Assembly (NCBI GenBank): GCA_964476705.1
Contig: CAYZBM010000001.1
Span: 1 to 64,000 of the forward strand
DNA length: 64,000 nt
Reading direction: 5' to 3'
Source: CAYZBM01 sp964476705
GTDB lineage: Bacteria; Pseudomonadota; Alphaproteobacteria; Rickettsiales; UBA6187
This document shows, in pieces, positions 35,862 to 46,123 of the stretch; within the stretch, counting starts at the first letter, position 1, and each line of letters begins with the position of its first letter. The notes under the pieces were generated by a model that worked only from the letters and a program-made list of their open reading frames with translations, was not told where the DNA came from and searched no databases. The position numbers and the translations under genes are program-made.

Positions 35862-36950
35862 TTATACTTCTTGAGGAATAAAATACTCATATCCCTTATC
35901 TTTTAAGAATTTTTCTTTTTCTGCCGATTTAAGATCTTCACTAACCATTTCTTTTACTAACATTGACAAATCATATTTAGGTTCCCAACCAAGTTTTTGC
36001 CTTGCTTTTGTAGAGTCCCCTAATAATAGATCTACTTCAGCTGGCCTAAAATAACGCCGATCAACTTCTATTAAAATTTTTCCAGTTAACTTATCTATAC
36101 CTTTTTCTTCTATACCTATACCCTGCCATTCTATCTCAATACCTAATTCTTTAAACACCATCAAACAGAAATCTCTAATAGTAGTAGTAACTCCAGTTGC
36201 AAGAACGAAATCTTCTGGATCTTTTTGTTGTAAAACTCTCCACATACCTTCAACATAATCTTTAGCATGTCCCCAATCTCTTTTCGAATCTAAATTCCCT
36301 ATATATAATTTATTTTCCATGCCGAGCTTTATTCTTACGGCAGCTCTAGTAATTTTACGAGTTACAAAGGTTTCACCTCTTCTAGGACTTTCATGGTTAA
36401 ATAAAATACCATTACAAGCATACATTCCGTAGCTCTCACGATAGTTAACCGTAATCCAATAAGCATATATTTTCGCACAAGCATATGGAGACCTAGGATA
36501 AAATGGAGTAGTCTCTTTCTGAGGTATTTCTTGTACTAAACCATATAGTTCAGATGTTGAAGCTTGATAAATTTTTGTAGTTTTTTCCAATCCTAAAATT
36601 CTAATTGCTTCTAATATTCTTAAGGTTCCTATCCCATCTGCATTAGCCGTATATTCAGGAGAATCGAAAGAAACTTTTACATGGGATTGGGCAGCTAAAT
36701 TATAAATTTCATCTGGTTTAATTTCTTGAATCAATCTAATTATATTAGTACTATCTGTTAAATCACCATAATGTAATTTAAATTTCAAATCACTCCTATG
36801 AATATCTTGATATAAATGGTCAATCCGAGAAGTGTTAAAAGATGAAGACCGCCTTTTCATGCCATGGACTTCATAACCTTTTTCTAATAATAATTCAGCA
36901 AGATAAGATCCATCTTGTCCAGTAATTCCAGTTATCAAAGCTTTTTTCAT
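35862..36950 (-). CDS. gmd: GDP-mannose 4,6-dehydratase
   Basis: 362 residues; extended SDR. NADP site [16 protein letters not shown], the Gmd-specific [18 protein letters not shown], active-site Thr/Glu in ASTSELYG, and the Tyr-x3-Lys in [31 protein letters not shown] completes the family signature. It converts GDP-mannose to GDP-4-keto-6-deoxymannose, the branch point for fucose (Fcl) and perosamine (Per), both encoded just downstream. It is divergent from manC across a 332-bp gap, so GDP-mannose supply and use may be co-controlled. Confidence 0.96.
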   Translation of the reverse strand: MKKALITGITGQDGSYLAELLLEKGYEVHGMKRRSSSFNTSRIDHLYQDIHRSDLKFKLHYGDLTDSTNIIRLIQEIKPDEIYNLAAQSHVKVSFDSPEYTANADGIGTLRILEAIRILGLEKTTKIYQASTSELYGLVQEIPQKETTPFYPRSPYACAKIYAYWITVNYRESYGMYACNGILFNHESPRRGETFVTRKITRAAVRIKLGMENKLYIGNLDSKRDWGHAKDYVEGMWRVLQQKDPEDFVLATGVTTTIRDFCLMVFKELGIEIEWQGIGIEEKGIDKLTGKILIEVDRRYFRPAEVDLLLGDSTKARQKLGWEPKYDLSMLVKEMVSEDLKSAEKEKFLKDKGYEYFIPQEV

Positions 36951-37282
36951 TTAGTCTTTTACTCCATTAATTATTTTATTTAGTTTCAACTGCAATAAAA
37001 GCATATTTTGTAATTTATCCAACATATATTCCAATATATATATAACCATTAAATAAATTACAATAACTACATATAGATCACAACTTATTACTTTTCTGTA
37101 TAATTTGCCCAATAACTCTAATTGAGAGCTTTATATGCACAAATGAATTTAACTTTCTTATAATAACCTTATAATTTATGTTTTTTTAATAAATTATAAT
37201 TATACTATACATTAATTAAGAGCATGTTATTTAGATAGAGTAATTTATTATAATGTTTTTATAAATCTAAAGGAAATATATT
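36951..37282. promoter_or_regulatory. Divergent gmd/manC control region
   Basis: 332 bp without a gene, very AT-rich. Both flanking genes point outward, so promoters for each must lie here. Many near-matches to TATAAT make a specific choice unreliable. manC has a clear AAAGGAAATATATT ribosome-binding site before its ATG. Confidence 0.45.
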
Positions 37283-38671
37283 ATGTATGGGATTATATTA
37301 GCTGGAGGATCAGGTAGTAGACTTTGGCCACTTAGCAGGGAGCTTTATCCCAAGCAATTAATAAAATTAGATGGAGATGAAAGCCCGCTACAATCAACTT
37401 TCAAAAGACTAGCTAACTTAATAGATGCTAATAATATAATTTCAGTTACTAACATAAAACACTCTTGCGATGTAAAACTGCAACTAAGCCAGATTCATCC
37501 CTCTTGCCTGATATTATCTGAACCAACCGGAAAAAATACAGCTCCGGCTATAGCCTGTTCTTTGCAATTTATTAAACAAATCTCAACTAATGACGAAATT
37601 GTAATAATCGTACCATCAGACCATGTTATCAAAGATATTGAAGCCTTTAATCAAGCTGTCTTATCTGCACAAACAATAGCAAAAGAAGGATATATAGTAA
37701 CATTAGGTATTAAACCTACTTATGCAGAAACAGGCTATGGATACATAAAATCTGGAGAAAAATTTAAAGATGGATTCAAGGTAGAACAATTTGTTGAGAA
37801 ACCTAATATTCAAACTGCCCAAAAATACTTAGATTCTGGAGATTTCTATTGGAATGCAGGAATTTTTATAGCTAAAATATCCACTCTTTTAGAAGAATTT
37901 GAGACTTACTCTCCTGACATTTACCAACATTTAAATAAACTAGACTTGTCCTATAATAAAAATATTTCAGAAGATATTTATAGTAACATGCCTTCAATAT
38001 CATTAGATTATGCAATTATAGAAAAGTCTAAAAAACTTACCCTTGTTGAACTAAAGTCTTGCTGGAACGATCTTGGCTCTTGGGAATCTTTATATAATGT
38101 AAGAGAAAAGAATAAAGATGGTAATGTAGTATATGGTAATATAATTACCAATGATGTTAAAGACTCTTTTCTTTATAGCACAAAAAAACTAGTTGCTGTT
38201 TCTGGGTTAGAAGACATAGTTATAGTTGAAACAGAAGATGCAATTATGGCTTGTAAAAAAAGTTCTTCTCAAGATGTAAAAAAAATCTACGATGAACTTA
38301 AATTACGAAAAGATAGTAGCCATCAGATCCATAAAACTGTATTTCGTCCATGGGGATATTACACTAACCTTACAGAAGGAGAAGGATATATAACTAAACT
38401 AATCAATGTTTCGCCTCAGCAAAAACTTTCTATCCAATCACATAACTATCGTTCAGAGCAATGGACTATACTTGAAGGTAATGCTTTAGTAATATTAGAT
38501 GATAAAGAATTCAACCTAACTGCTGGACAAACAATTGATATACCAACAAAAAGCAAGCACTCTTTGCAGAATCCTTACGATAAAGACCTTAAGATAATAG
38601 AAATACAAAGAGGCGAGCATATATCTGAAGATGATATAATTAGATATTCAGATATTTATGGTAGAATATAA
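37283..38671 (+). CDS. manC: Mannose-1-P guanylyltransferase / mannose-6-P isomerase
   Basis: 462 residues, the bifunctional type II enzyme. The N-terminal nucleotidyltransferase begins IILAGGSGSRLWPLSRELYPKQ-like, with the FVEKP donor motif and GYGYIKSGE. The C-terminal cupin isomerase domain covers about the last 110 residues (FRPWGYYTNLTEGEGY, SIQSHNYRSEQWTILEG). It makes mannose-1-P into GDP-mannose and isomerises fructose-6-P and mannose-6-P. It feeds gmd, encoded divergently next to it. A phosphomannomutase is not in the window. The stop lies 11 bp from the end of the convergent msbA. Confidence 0.93.
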   Translation: MYGIILAGGSGSRLWPLSRELYPKQLIKLDGDESPLQSTFKRLANLIDANNIISVTNIKHSCDVKLQLSQIHPSCLILSEPTGKNTAPAIACSLQFIKQISTNDEIVIIVPSDHVIKDIEAFNQAVLSAQTIAKEGYIVTLGIKPTYAETGYGYIKSGEKFKDGFKVEQFVEKPNIQTAQKYLDSGDFYWNAGIFIAKISTLLEEFETYSPDIYQHLNKLDLSYNKNISEDIYSNMPSISLDYAIIEKSKKLTLVELKSCWNDLGSWESLYNVREKNKDGNVVYGNIITNDVKDSFLYSTKKLVAVSGLEDIVIVETEDAIMACKKSSSQDVKKIYDELKLRKDSSHQIHKTVFRPWGYYTNLTEGEGYITKLINVSPQQKLSIQSHNYRSEQWTILEGNALVILDDKEFNLTAGQTIDIPTKSKHSLQNPYDKDLKIIEIQRGEHISEDDIIRYSDIYGRI

Positions 38672-38682
38672 GCATAAATCTA

Positions 38683-40458
38683 CTAATTCTCAAAATTAAC
38701 CGCATATAAGCTACTATACAGACCAGCTTTATCTATTAATTCTTTATGAGTACCCTGCTCTACTATTTTACCAGCTGACACCACGCAAATTTTATCAGAG
38801 TGGATAATAGTTGATAATCTATGGGCAATCACCAATGAGGTTCTATTTTTCATTAAATTTTCTAGACCTTTTTGGATATATTTTTCGGATATGGGATCTA
38901 AGGCTGATGTTGCTTCATCTAAGAGTAAAATTGGAGTATTTTTAAGCAAAGCCCGAGCTATAGAAATTCTTTGTTTTTGTCCACCCGAAAGCATAATTCC
39001 ATTTTGACCAATTTTAGTTTGGTAGCCATTGACTGCTTGCTCGATAAACTCATGCGCTTGTGCCATTTCTGCGGCTTTTATTACTTCAGCTTCTGTAGCA
39101 TCACGTCTTGAGTACCTAATATTTTCATAAAAACTATCATCAAATAATTGTACATCTTGGCCAACATAAGAAATAGCATCACGTAAAGAACTAATTTTTA
39201 TATCTTTAATATTATGCCCATCAACTAATATTTCTCCTGAATTGGGATCATAAAAACGTAAGATCAAAGACATAATAGTAGATTTACCCCCACCTGAATG
39301 GCCAACTAAGGCAACAGTTTGCCCAGCTTTTATTTTTAAATTAATTCCATTTAGCGCCGACCTTTCAGTGATATAAGAAAAATTTATATTCTTAAATTCA
39401 ATATGACCTTTAATATTTTTTAATTCTATAGCATTATCTTTATCTTTTATAATTGGCTCTTCATCTAATATATTAAATACTCTTCCAGCTGCAACCAATC
39501 CTAGTTGCACACTCATATTCATTGAAGACATTGATTTCATTGGCTTATATGCCATCATCAGTGAGGTAAAAAACGAAAAGAATTCTCCTGGAGTTGCTTC
39601 ACCACTTAATACTTGATTGCCTCCATAATAAAGTACGGCAGCCACGCCTATTCCGGTAACTGATTCGATAAATATACCAGGAACTCCTAAATATCTAGAA
39701 ATCTTATAGCCTAACTGAGCAAACATTTTTAATAATTCTTTAAACTTACTGATCTCATATTGCTCTGCACTATAGGCTTTAACTATTCTTGCTGATTTAA
39801 AAGTGTCATCAATTTTAGCTATATAATCCCCTAAATTCTGCTGATTAGTAGTCATTAATTTTTTTATCCTTTTTAAAGTAAAGTACATTGGATAAATAAT
39901 TAACGGTAAACCAAACAAAGCCATTAAAGACAATTTATAGTTCATATAAAACATCACCCCTACAAGTCCTAAGGTGGTGAAGAAATTTCTAAATGTTCCC
40001 GATAAAATCAAATTTATAGTATTAACCGTTGCCATAAGGTCATTGGTCATATTCGATATCATCATTCCAGTAGACTTATTATTATAAGTCGCGATATCAG
40101 CATGGATAAATTTAGTAAACATTTTTAGTCTTAAATCATTAGTCACTTTTATATTTAGCCAAGATAAAACTAAACCTTGATAATATGATAATATCCCCTT
40201 TACAATTGCAACTACCGCAACCAATATCGGTATGCTATATAACATGTTTTTATCAGTGACATTAAATAAGGTACTATCTAAAGCTGGCTGCACCAAAAAG
40301 GCCTGGTACGCAGTAGTTGATGATACCAAAAGCATTAAACCAATACTTAAGGCAATTAAAAAATAATAAGGAAAGATATTTTCCTTAAGCAACCTCAAGA
40401 ATACGTAACGTGATGATAAATATTTATCTTCTGTTTTTAGATCTTTTTTAAAAAACAT
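38683..40458 (-). CDS. msbA: Lipid A/glycolipid ABC flippase (MsbA-type)
   Basis: 591 residues: six-helix exporter domain (about 30-320) fused to an ATPase domain. Walker A GHSGGGKST, signature LSGGQKQRISIARALL, Walker B LLLDEATSALD, and an H-loop in VIAHRLSTI. A half-transporter that dimerises and flips lipid A-core or a glycolipid across the inner membrane. Its place beside the polysaccharide genes leaves open an undecaprenyl- or lipid-linked glycan exporter, since MsbA and other type IV exporters are hard to separate by sequence. It is divergent from a GT4 gene and convergent with manC. Confidence 0.88.
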   Translation of the reverse strand: MFFKKDLKTEDKYLSSRYVFLRLLKENIFPYYFLIALSIGLMLLVSSTTAYQAFLVQPALDSTLFNVTDKNMLYSIPILVAVVAIVKGILSYYQGLVLSWLNIKVTNDLRLKMFTKFIHADIATYNNKSTGMMISNMTNDLMATVNTINLILSGTFRNFFTTLGLVGVMFYMNYKLSLMALFGLPLIIYPMYFTLKRIKKLMTTNQQNLGDYIAKIDDTFKSARIVKAYSAEQYEISKFKELLKMFAQLGYKISRYLGVPGIFIESVTGIGVAAVLYYGGNQVLSGEATPGEFFSFFTSLMMAYKPMKSMSSMNMSVQLGLVAAGRVFNILDEEPIIKDKDNAIELKNIKGHIEFKNINFSYITERSALNGINLKIKAGQTVALVGHSGGGKSTIMSLILRFYDPNSGEILVDGHNIKDIKISSLRDAISYVGQDVQLFDDSFYENIRYSRRDATEAEVIKAAEMAQAHEFIEQAVNGYQTKIGQNGIMLSGGQKQRISIARALLKNTPILLLDEATSALDPISEKYIQKGLENLMKNRTSLVIAHRLSTIIHSDKICVVSAGKIVEQGTHKELIDKAGLYSSLYAVNFEN

Positions 40459-40561
40459 TTAATATACTTGAAGTTTTTGAGTTAATTTACATATATTTAT
40501 CCCCTTACTTCTACTATATACTACAATCTTTTGCAACATATCTATAAGTAATAGAGGTCAA

Positions 40562-41629
40562 ATGAATATTCTAAATATTCTCCATGTCCCAGGAAAAGCT
40601 GGAACCGAGCACGCGTTTGTCTCCATGTCACTTGCTATAAAAAATAACGGCCATAATATCACCTGCATGATTCCTAAGAACTCTTTGAGTAAAAAGCAAA
40701 TAATTGCTCATAATCTACCAATTATTGAAAATAATAAGACATATAAAAATTTTGGTAAATTTGACTTAATCTTTATAAGCACTCTAAGAAAAATAATAAA
40801 AAACAATAAAATAGACGCAGTTATTAGTAATAATGGCCGAATTACTGAAATTGCTAAAAAGGCCACAAAAAAATTATGTCCATTAATTTCAATAAATCAT
40901 GGAACTAATATAAAAAAAACAGCTTTAGCTGATTTTGCTATAGTGATAAATAATACACAATATGGGGAAATTATATCTGCCGGATTTAATAAAGATAGAG
41001 CCTATATTATTCCCAATTCAATTCCACTTAACACTAATATTAATTTAAAGCCTGAAAATAACCAACCTAAATCAATTTTAACCATTGGCTTTTTGGGCAG
41101 GCTATCTCAAGAGAAAGGTCCAGATATATTAATTAAAGCTGCTAATTTACTCCATAAACAAAATATTAAATTTAAAGTTAATATTGCAGGCGATGGCAAT
41201 ATGCTAAATGAACTTAAAACTTTAGTAGAACAATTTGAATTAACTGAAATAATTAACTTTGTTGGCTGGGTAGAAAATAAAGAAAAGTTCTTTAAAGATA
41301 TAGATATATTCTGCCTGCCCTCAAGACAAGAAGCATTCGGTATTGTCCTTTTGGAAGCTATGGAGCATATGATTCCGATAGTAGCAAGTGACTGTGATGG
41401 CCCTAAAGATATTTTTGAAGATAATTATGAGGCTTTAATCTGCAAAAAAGATGACGTGCAAGATTTAAGTGACAAGCTAATAACATTAATAAATAACACT
41501 GAGCTAAGAGAAAAACTAAGAACTAATGCTAAAGATAAATTAATAAAAAATTATACAGAGCAAATAGTTAGCAAAAAACTTGAAGACATGCTGCAAAAGG
41601 TTTTATATCTCTCCCAGCGCCTTATGTAA
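40562..41629 (+). CDS. Glycosyltransferase, GT4 family
   Basis: 355 residues, GT-B fold. The N-half starts NILHVPGKAGTEHAFVSM. The C-half carries GFLGRLSQEKGPDILIKA, FVGWVENKEKFF and the E-x7-E motif in RQEAFGIVLLEAMEH. Preceded by a clear AGAGG ribosome-binding site. Its stop lies inside the convergent TolC-like gene, giving a 27-bp tail overlap. Position between msbA and the export operon suggests core or O-chain assembly; donor and acceptor unknown. Confidence 0.88.
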   Translation: MNILNILHVPGKAGTEHAFVSMSLAIKNNGHNITCMIPKNSLSKKQIIAHNLPIIENNKTYKNFGKFDLIFISTLRKIIKNNKIDAVISNNGRITEIAKKATKKLCPLISINHGTNIKKTALADFAIVINNTQYGEIISAGFNKDRAYIIPNSIPLNTNINLKPENNQPKSILTIGFLGRLSQEKGPDILIKAANLLHKQNIKFKVNIAGDGNMLNELKTLVEQFELTEIINFVGWVENKEKFFKDIDIFCLPSRQEAFGIVLLEAMEHMIPIVASDCDGPKDIFEDNYEALICKKDDVQDLSDKLITLINNTELREKLRTNAKDKLIKNYTEQIVSKKLEDMLQKVLYLSQRLM

Positions 41630-42970
41630 TAGTATATAATGATTAGCTACATCAGCTTGCCTATTATATAATGTAATTTTATTTTGCGCTAAATCAATTT
41701 CATTAGTCATTACTAAAGTTATATCATCAAGACCATTTCTATAACGCAAACTCGCAAGCTTAAGTTTATTTTCCATATATTTATTTTCACTTAAACTTTT
41801 ATTGAGTACATTAATACTAGTTAAATAATCAGACAGAGCAACATGTGTTTCTTCAAATCCTTGTAAAATAGCATTCTTATAAGCAAGCATAACTTGCTCT
41901 TTTCTAAAACCTGCAGCTTTAACTGCTGCATGTAATTTACCAAAATTAAATATCGGGGCTGAGATACTTGAAGAGATTGACCAAATTGGGTTTTGTGGCG
42001 CAAAAGGAACTGAGCTTGGTAAGTCTTGCGCACCAAAAAAACTACCTAGTGAAATTTGTGGCCAGAGATTTGCTTCATATTTTTTAAGCTCAGCTCCTGA
42101 TTTATTTAGCTCTGCTTCAGCTTGCATAACTTCAGCCCGTTTTTTTATACTGACTATTGAGATATTTTTAATTACACTAGGGTTAGTAGGCAAATTTAAT
42201 TTATTATTAGCTTTTATATCAGCAAATATTTTCTTTATATCTTTAGGATATTGTCCTAATAACTTAGTAATTTTATATTCTATTTTTTTTATTTCTTGTT
42301 TTGTTAAGCTACTCTCAGCTAAAGCTTGCTTATATTTAGCTTTAGTATTTTCTAACTCTAAACTATTTGCCAAACCTGATTCCGTTCGCATCTCTAATAA
42401 AACAACTATTTGATTATAATTATCCGCTATTTTTTCTTGTTCTTTTAATATTTGCTCAAACTTATTATAGTTAACTAATAATGTTAGCACTTGAGTTAAT
42501 ATATAACTCCTAACTTGCTTTAAGCTTGCAACATTATATTGATTAACGGATCTTGCCGCTGATATATCCGCTCTCTTTGCACCAAAAATATCTAGGTCTA
42601 AATTAGCGTTAAGCCCTGCTTTATTAACATTTCCAGGCTTTACTAAACCAAATTGGTTATTTCCACGAGTTGTGCTAGCTAGTCCTGAAATATCTGGATA
42701 TAAACTAGCTTTACTAAAATTCACCAAACTTTCAGATTCATTAATTCTTTTTTTAGCTATTTTTATATCTATATTATTATCTAACAAGTCTCTAACTATA
42801 TTATCAAATTCTCTACTTCCAAAGATCATTGCTATATATTTATTATAATAATCTATAGTAGATTTATCTTGATTCAGTATAATTTTAGTATCTTCTTTTT
42901 GTATAGCAGAACTGCAATTTATAAGAGTAAAAATACTTAATACACTTAAGATTTTTTGTATATTATTCAT
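41603..42970 (-). CDS. TolC/NodT-type outer-membrane efflux lipoprotein
   Basis: 455 residues. Lipoprotein signal peptide with lipobox LINC (Cys19), then two repeats of the outer-membrane efflux protein domain, rich in long helices (DIKIAKKRINESESLVNFSK; QALAESSLTKQEIKKIEYKI). It forms the outer-membrane channel for the ABC exporter encoded just upstream. Its ATG overlaps the TGA of the membrane-fusion gene (ATGA), so it is the fourth gene of a permease-ATPase-fusion-channel operon. It overlaps the convergent glycosyltransferase gene by 27 bp. Confidence 0.88.
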   Translation of the reverse strand: MNNIQKILSVLSIFTLINCSSAIQKEDTKIILNQDKSTIDYYNKYIAMIFGSREFDNIVRDLLDNNIDIKIAKKRINESESLVNFSKASLYPDISGLASTTRGNNQFGLVKPGNVNKAGLNANLDLDIFGAKRADISAARSVNQYNVASLKQVRSYILTQVLTLLVNYNKFEQILKEQEKIADNYNQIVVLLEMRTESGLANSLELENTKAKYKQALAESSLTKQEIKKIEYKITKLLGQYPKDIKKIFADIKANNKLNLPTNPSVIKNISIVSIKKRAEVMQAEAELNKSGAELKKYEANLWPQISLGSFFGAQDLPSSVPFAPQNPIWSISSSISAPIFNFGKLHAAVKAAGFRKEQVMLAYKNAILQGFEETHVALSDYLTSINVLNKSLSENKYMENKLKLASLRYRNGLDDITLVMTNEIDLAQNKITLYNRQADVANHYILLHKALGEI

Positions 42971-43890
42971 TTTATTATACCCAAATCTTTATTTTGTATA
43001 AACACATCCATTTCTTGCCCAACAAAAATATCTTCTGTGGCTTCTGGTAAAGAATAAATAATTTTAAGAACTCTAGTATCAACTCTTTGTCCAGCAGTAA
43101 TTAAATTCTCTTTTGGTGATACAAAAGGTTCAAACCGGACAAATTTTAAATCTATTGGTTTTTTACTATTTCCTCTAATATAGGCCGTAGCCTTCATATC
43201 AGCTTTAATCTTTGTCGAAAATTCTTGATCAAATTCAACCCTAACATTAAGTATCGATGTATCACCCATAATAATTAAAGGATTTAAATTCTGAGCAACG
43301 GATGCATATTCACCAGGCCTGATATTTACTTTTAATATTTCACCATCAATCGGCGCATAGGTCGTAAGCCTTTCTTTATTAGTTTGTAGAGAATGTAATT
43401 TAGCCTTAGCTTGATTCACCCTAATTTTGCTTAATTCTTTATTATATTTACGACTATCAAACTCATCTTTAGATATTGCCTTACTATCTTTTAAATTAGC
43501 AACGGATGCAAATTTACTTGACGCATCTTGCTCATTTATTTTAGCTAAAGATAAATCTTCTTTTGCAATTTCTATATCGGCATCTATAGCTCTCATATCT
43601 AAAGAAAAAATTTTATCACCTTTTTTAACTTTATCGCCAACCTTAATATAAATTTCACGAACTATTCCTGGCAATTCTGTACTTAAAGAAATAACTTCGC
43701 TTTGGGGCTCAACCACACCAATTCCTGCAAAAGCACTGTCATATACCGACTCTACAGGCTGTACTGTCTTTTCAATTTTAGGGCTTTCTGGCCGACTAAA
43801 AACTAAAATTAAGGCAAAAATAAGACCGAAAAATCCAATAACCGGTAATTTAAACCCATTAGTTTTTTTTATTAAATCTCTAACAGTCAT
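42967..43890 (-). CDS. HlyD/DevB-type membrane-fusion protein
   Basis: 307 residues. One N-terminal membrane anchor (about 16-33), a lipoyl/barrel-sandwich half (GIVREIYIKVGDKVKKGDKI), a helical hairpin (about 110-170) and the second half with YAPIDGEILKVNIRPGEY. It bridges the inner-membrane ABC permease and the outer-membrane channel. Encoded after the ATPase gene with a 23-bp gap and overlapping the channel gene by 4 nt. The family resembles cyanobacterial DevB and related glycolipid or peptide exporters. Confidence 0.86.
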   Translation of the reverse strand: MTVRDLIKKTNGFKLPVIGFFGLIFALILVFSRPESPKIEKTVQPVESVYDSAFAGIGVVEPQSEVISLSTELPGIVREIYIKVGDKVKKGDKIFSLDMRAIDADIEIAKEDLSLAKINEQDASSKFASVANLKDSKAISKDEFDSRKYNKELSKIRVNQAKAKLHSLQTNKERLTTYAPIDGEILKVNIRPGEYASVAQNLNPLIIMGDTSILNVRVEFDQEFSTKIKADMKATAYIRGNSKKPIDLKFVRFEPFVSPKENLITAGQRVDTRVLKIIYSLPEATEDIFVGQEMDVFIQNKDLGIIK

Positions 43891-43913
43891 AATTTTTTAT
43901 CCTTTATTTTAGA

Positions 43914-44627
43914 TTAGGAATCTGTGTCATGTATATACTGACTAGGAAGAAAATCTCCATATATAGCACCATCGCGCATTTCAATAATTCTATCTGCAAA
44001 TTTATAAATCCGGTTATCATGGGTAACCACAAGTACTGCACGATTACTATCATTAGCTATCTTTCGCATAATCTCCATTACTTCATGTCCTGTTTTTGCA
44101 TCTAATGCCGCAGTTGGTTCATCGCAAACTATTAAAAATGGATTATGCACCAAAGCCCTAGCTATAGCCACTCTTTGTTGCTGACCACCAGATAATTGAC
44201 GGGGACATTTATCAGCTTGGTCTAGCATGGAAATCTTTGCTAAAACATCTTTAGCCTTAGCTAACGCATCTTTATATTCAACTTCAGCTGCAAATAAGGG
44301 CATAGCCGCATTTTCAGCGGCAGTAAGTGCTGGTAGTAGATTATATTGCTGAAAAATAAAGCCAATATTTTTTCGTCTAAATAACACCTTATCATGATCA
44401 CTTAATGAATTTAAATCAATCCCCATCACATTAATATTACCATTAGTTACCGACAATATTCCTGAGATCATTGATATTAAAGTAGTCTTACCGCAACCAG
44501 AAGGACCAACTAACATAGTTAGCTCACCTTTTTTAAGTTCAAGATTTATATCATGAATAATTCGGACATAATTCTCTCCAATCAAAAAATCTTTATCTAC
44601 ATGTTCTAACTTAACTGCTACTGACAT
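43914..44627 (-). CDS. ABC transporter ATPase (DevA/MacB/LolD family)
   Basis: 237 residues with all ABC motifs: Walker A GPSGCGKTT, Q-loop in FIFQQYNLLPALTAAENA, signature LSGGQQQRVAIARAL, Walker B FLIVCDEPTAALD, and H-loop VVTHD. The QYNLLP segment is typical of the LolD/MacB/DevA group that partners FtsX-like permeases in exporters and extruders. Encoded between the permease (12 bp upstream) and the membrane-fusion protein, so it powers that system. Confidence 0.92.
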   Translation of the reverse strand: MSVAVKLEHVDKDFLIGENYVRIIHDINLELKKGELTMLVGPSGCGKTTLISMISGILSVTNGNINVMGIDLNSLSDHDKVLFRRKNIGFIFQQYNLLPALTAAENAAMPLFAAEVEYKDALAKAKDVLAKISMLDQADKCPRQLSGGQQQRVAIARALVHNPFLIVCDEPTAALDAKTGHEVMEIMRKIANDSNRAVLVVTHDNRIYKFADRIIEMRDGAIYGDFLPSQYIHDTDS

Positions 44628-44639
44628 TGATAATTCCTT

Positions 44640-45779
44640 CTATCCTCTAAAAACTATAGCTGGATCAAGTGTAAATACTTTACGCAAACTAAACACTATC
44701 GATCCTAGAATAATAAAAGTAATAATGACTGCTGAGCCACACATTACTTGCCAATGTAAGACAAAACCTTTAAGAGCCGGAGCATCTTTAGTTAAATAGA
44801 AAAATAAAGCAGTAATTCCAATACCTAAACCATAACCAATACTTCCAACGATACCAGCTTGGGTTAATACTATTTTAAATAATTGATAATTAGTAACACC
44901 AATTGCTTTCATTGCCGCAAATTGTTTAAGATTTTCAATAACAAAAATATAAAATGTTTGTGCAGTAATTGCACCCCCAATTAAAATTCCCAAAAATACC
45001 GTAATTCCAAAATTTATCGGAATTCCAGTACGTTCTAAATAATAGTTAATACTTCGCCAAGTAAAATCATCTTTAGTTAACGCTTGCAAACCAGTTTCTT
45101 TATTGATCTTCTTCACTAATTCTTCAACAGATACACCATCCTTGGCTTTTACTAATACAAAAGACATTTTATTTCTCTGTGGTGGTGTTACCTCTAATAT
45201 TGTTGAATATGTCATAAATACAGTAGGGAAAGTCATAAAAGTTGGGTTTGCATCGCAAATACTATTTATCACTAAACGATGATCATTAAGTTCAACTTCT
45301 TTTCCTACTTTAAGTTCTTGCTTAGGCCACATAAAAAAATAACCATTTTTATCCATCATGGCAGATAGTGGAAATTTAACCGAATCTTGGGTTCCTTTAA
45401 CCATTTTTGGACAGATACCTATTAAACTAGTATCATCTACTCCCAGTAATTGCACCTGTTGAGTAAGGCCATCTTTCATCCTGATAGTTGCAAGTCCCTT
45501 ATAAAATGGTACCGCCCATTTAACCCCAGCTACACTTCTAACGTTAGTAAGTTCTACATCACGTAACGGTTCAACTTCCTCAATATAACGAACCCGAGTA
45601 TCCATAACCCAGATATCAGCTTCAGAAACATCCCGAATTACCCCAGCAGTCCTTGCCATTAAGCCAATAAATATAGAAACTTGTTGCGACATTAGCAAAG
45701 TTGCAAAGGCTACGCCAAAAACCAAACCTAAATATTTAGCTTTATCACCTAATAAAATTTTCACACTAATATTGCGCAT
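44640..45779 (-). CDS. ABC permease (DevC/FtsX-like)
   Basis: 379 residues. One N-terminal membrane helix, a large periplasmic domain (about 40-250) and three C-terminal helices (GITVFLGILIGGAITAQTFY; the GSIGYGLGIGITALFFYL region; IITFIILGSIVFS). This is the DevC/MacB-type topology for exporters that take substrate from the membrane or periplasm. First gene of the four-gene export operon. A small XRE regulator gene starts 29 bp away on the opposite strand and may control it. Confidence 0.86.
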   Translation of the reverse strand: MRNISVKILLGDKAKYLGLVFGVAFATLLMSQQVSIFIGLMARTAGVIRDVSEADIWVMDTRVRYIEEVEPLRDVELTNVRSVAGVKWAVPFYKGLATIRMKDGLTQQVQLLGVDDTSLIGICPKMVKGTQDSVKFPLSAMMDKNGYFFMWPKQELKVGKEVELNDHRLVINSICDANPTFMTFPTVFMTYSTILEVTPPQRNKMSFVLVKAKDGVSVEELVKKINKETGLQALTKDDFTWRSINYYLERTGIPINFGITVFLGILIGGAITAQTFYIFVIENLKQFAAMKAIGVTNYQLFKIVLTQAGIVGSIGYGLGIGITALFFYLTKDAPALKGFVLHWQVMCGSAVIITFIILGSIVFSLRKVFTLDPAIVFRG

Positions 45780-45808
45780 AACTTAAATATGTACTAGACT
45801 TAACTCAT

Positions 45809-46123
45809 ATGAAAGAAAAACACAATATAGCAGCAAATATCGTCTTAGGAAGAAGAATAAAAGCAACCAGGCTTCTCTTAGGGCTATCACATATGGATTT
45901 AGGTAGAAAAATCAACAAAACCGGCAATCAAATTAGTAAATATGAAGCCGGAGATTTGGTCCCTATCGATATCTTAGAAAAAATCGGGGAAGCTTTGAAT
46001 TTTCCCATTCAGAAAAAAATCATCCGTCGGATTGTTTTTGCCCGTAAACTTGAAATTGAAGAAGGCGTGGATACTCAAGATACTCTTAGTGAATATTATG
46101 AAAACTTGTTTACCGACGAGTAG
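45809..46123 (+). CDS. XRE-family transcriptional regulator
   Basis: 104 residues with a Cro/C1-type HTH at about 10-65 (GRRIKATRLLLGLSHMDLG, then KTGNQISKYEAG), followed by a basic linker and an acidic end. Resembles small single-domain repressors widespread in Alphaproteobacteria. Divergent from the export operon with only 29 bp between starts, so it could regulate it and itself. The end overlaps the convergent cca gene by 14 bp. Target is not known. Confidence 0.82.
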   Translation: MKEKHNIAANIVLGRRIKATRLLLGLSHMDLGRKINKTGNQISKYEAGDLVPIDILEKIGEALNFPIQKKIIRRIVFARKLEIEEGVDTQDTLSEYYENLFTDE

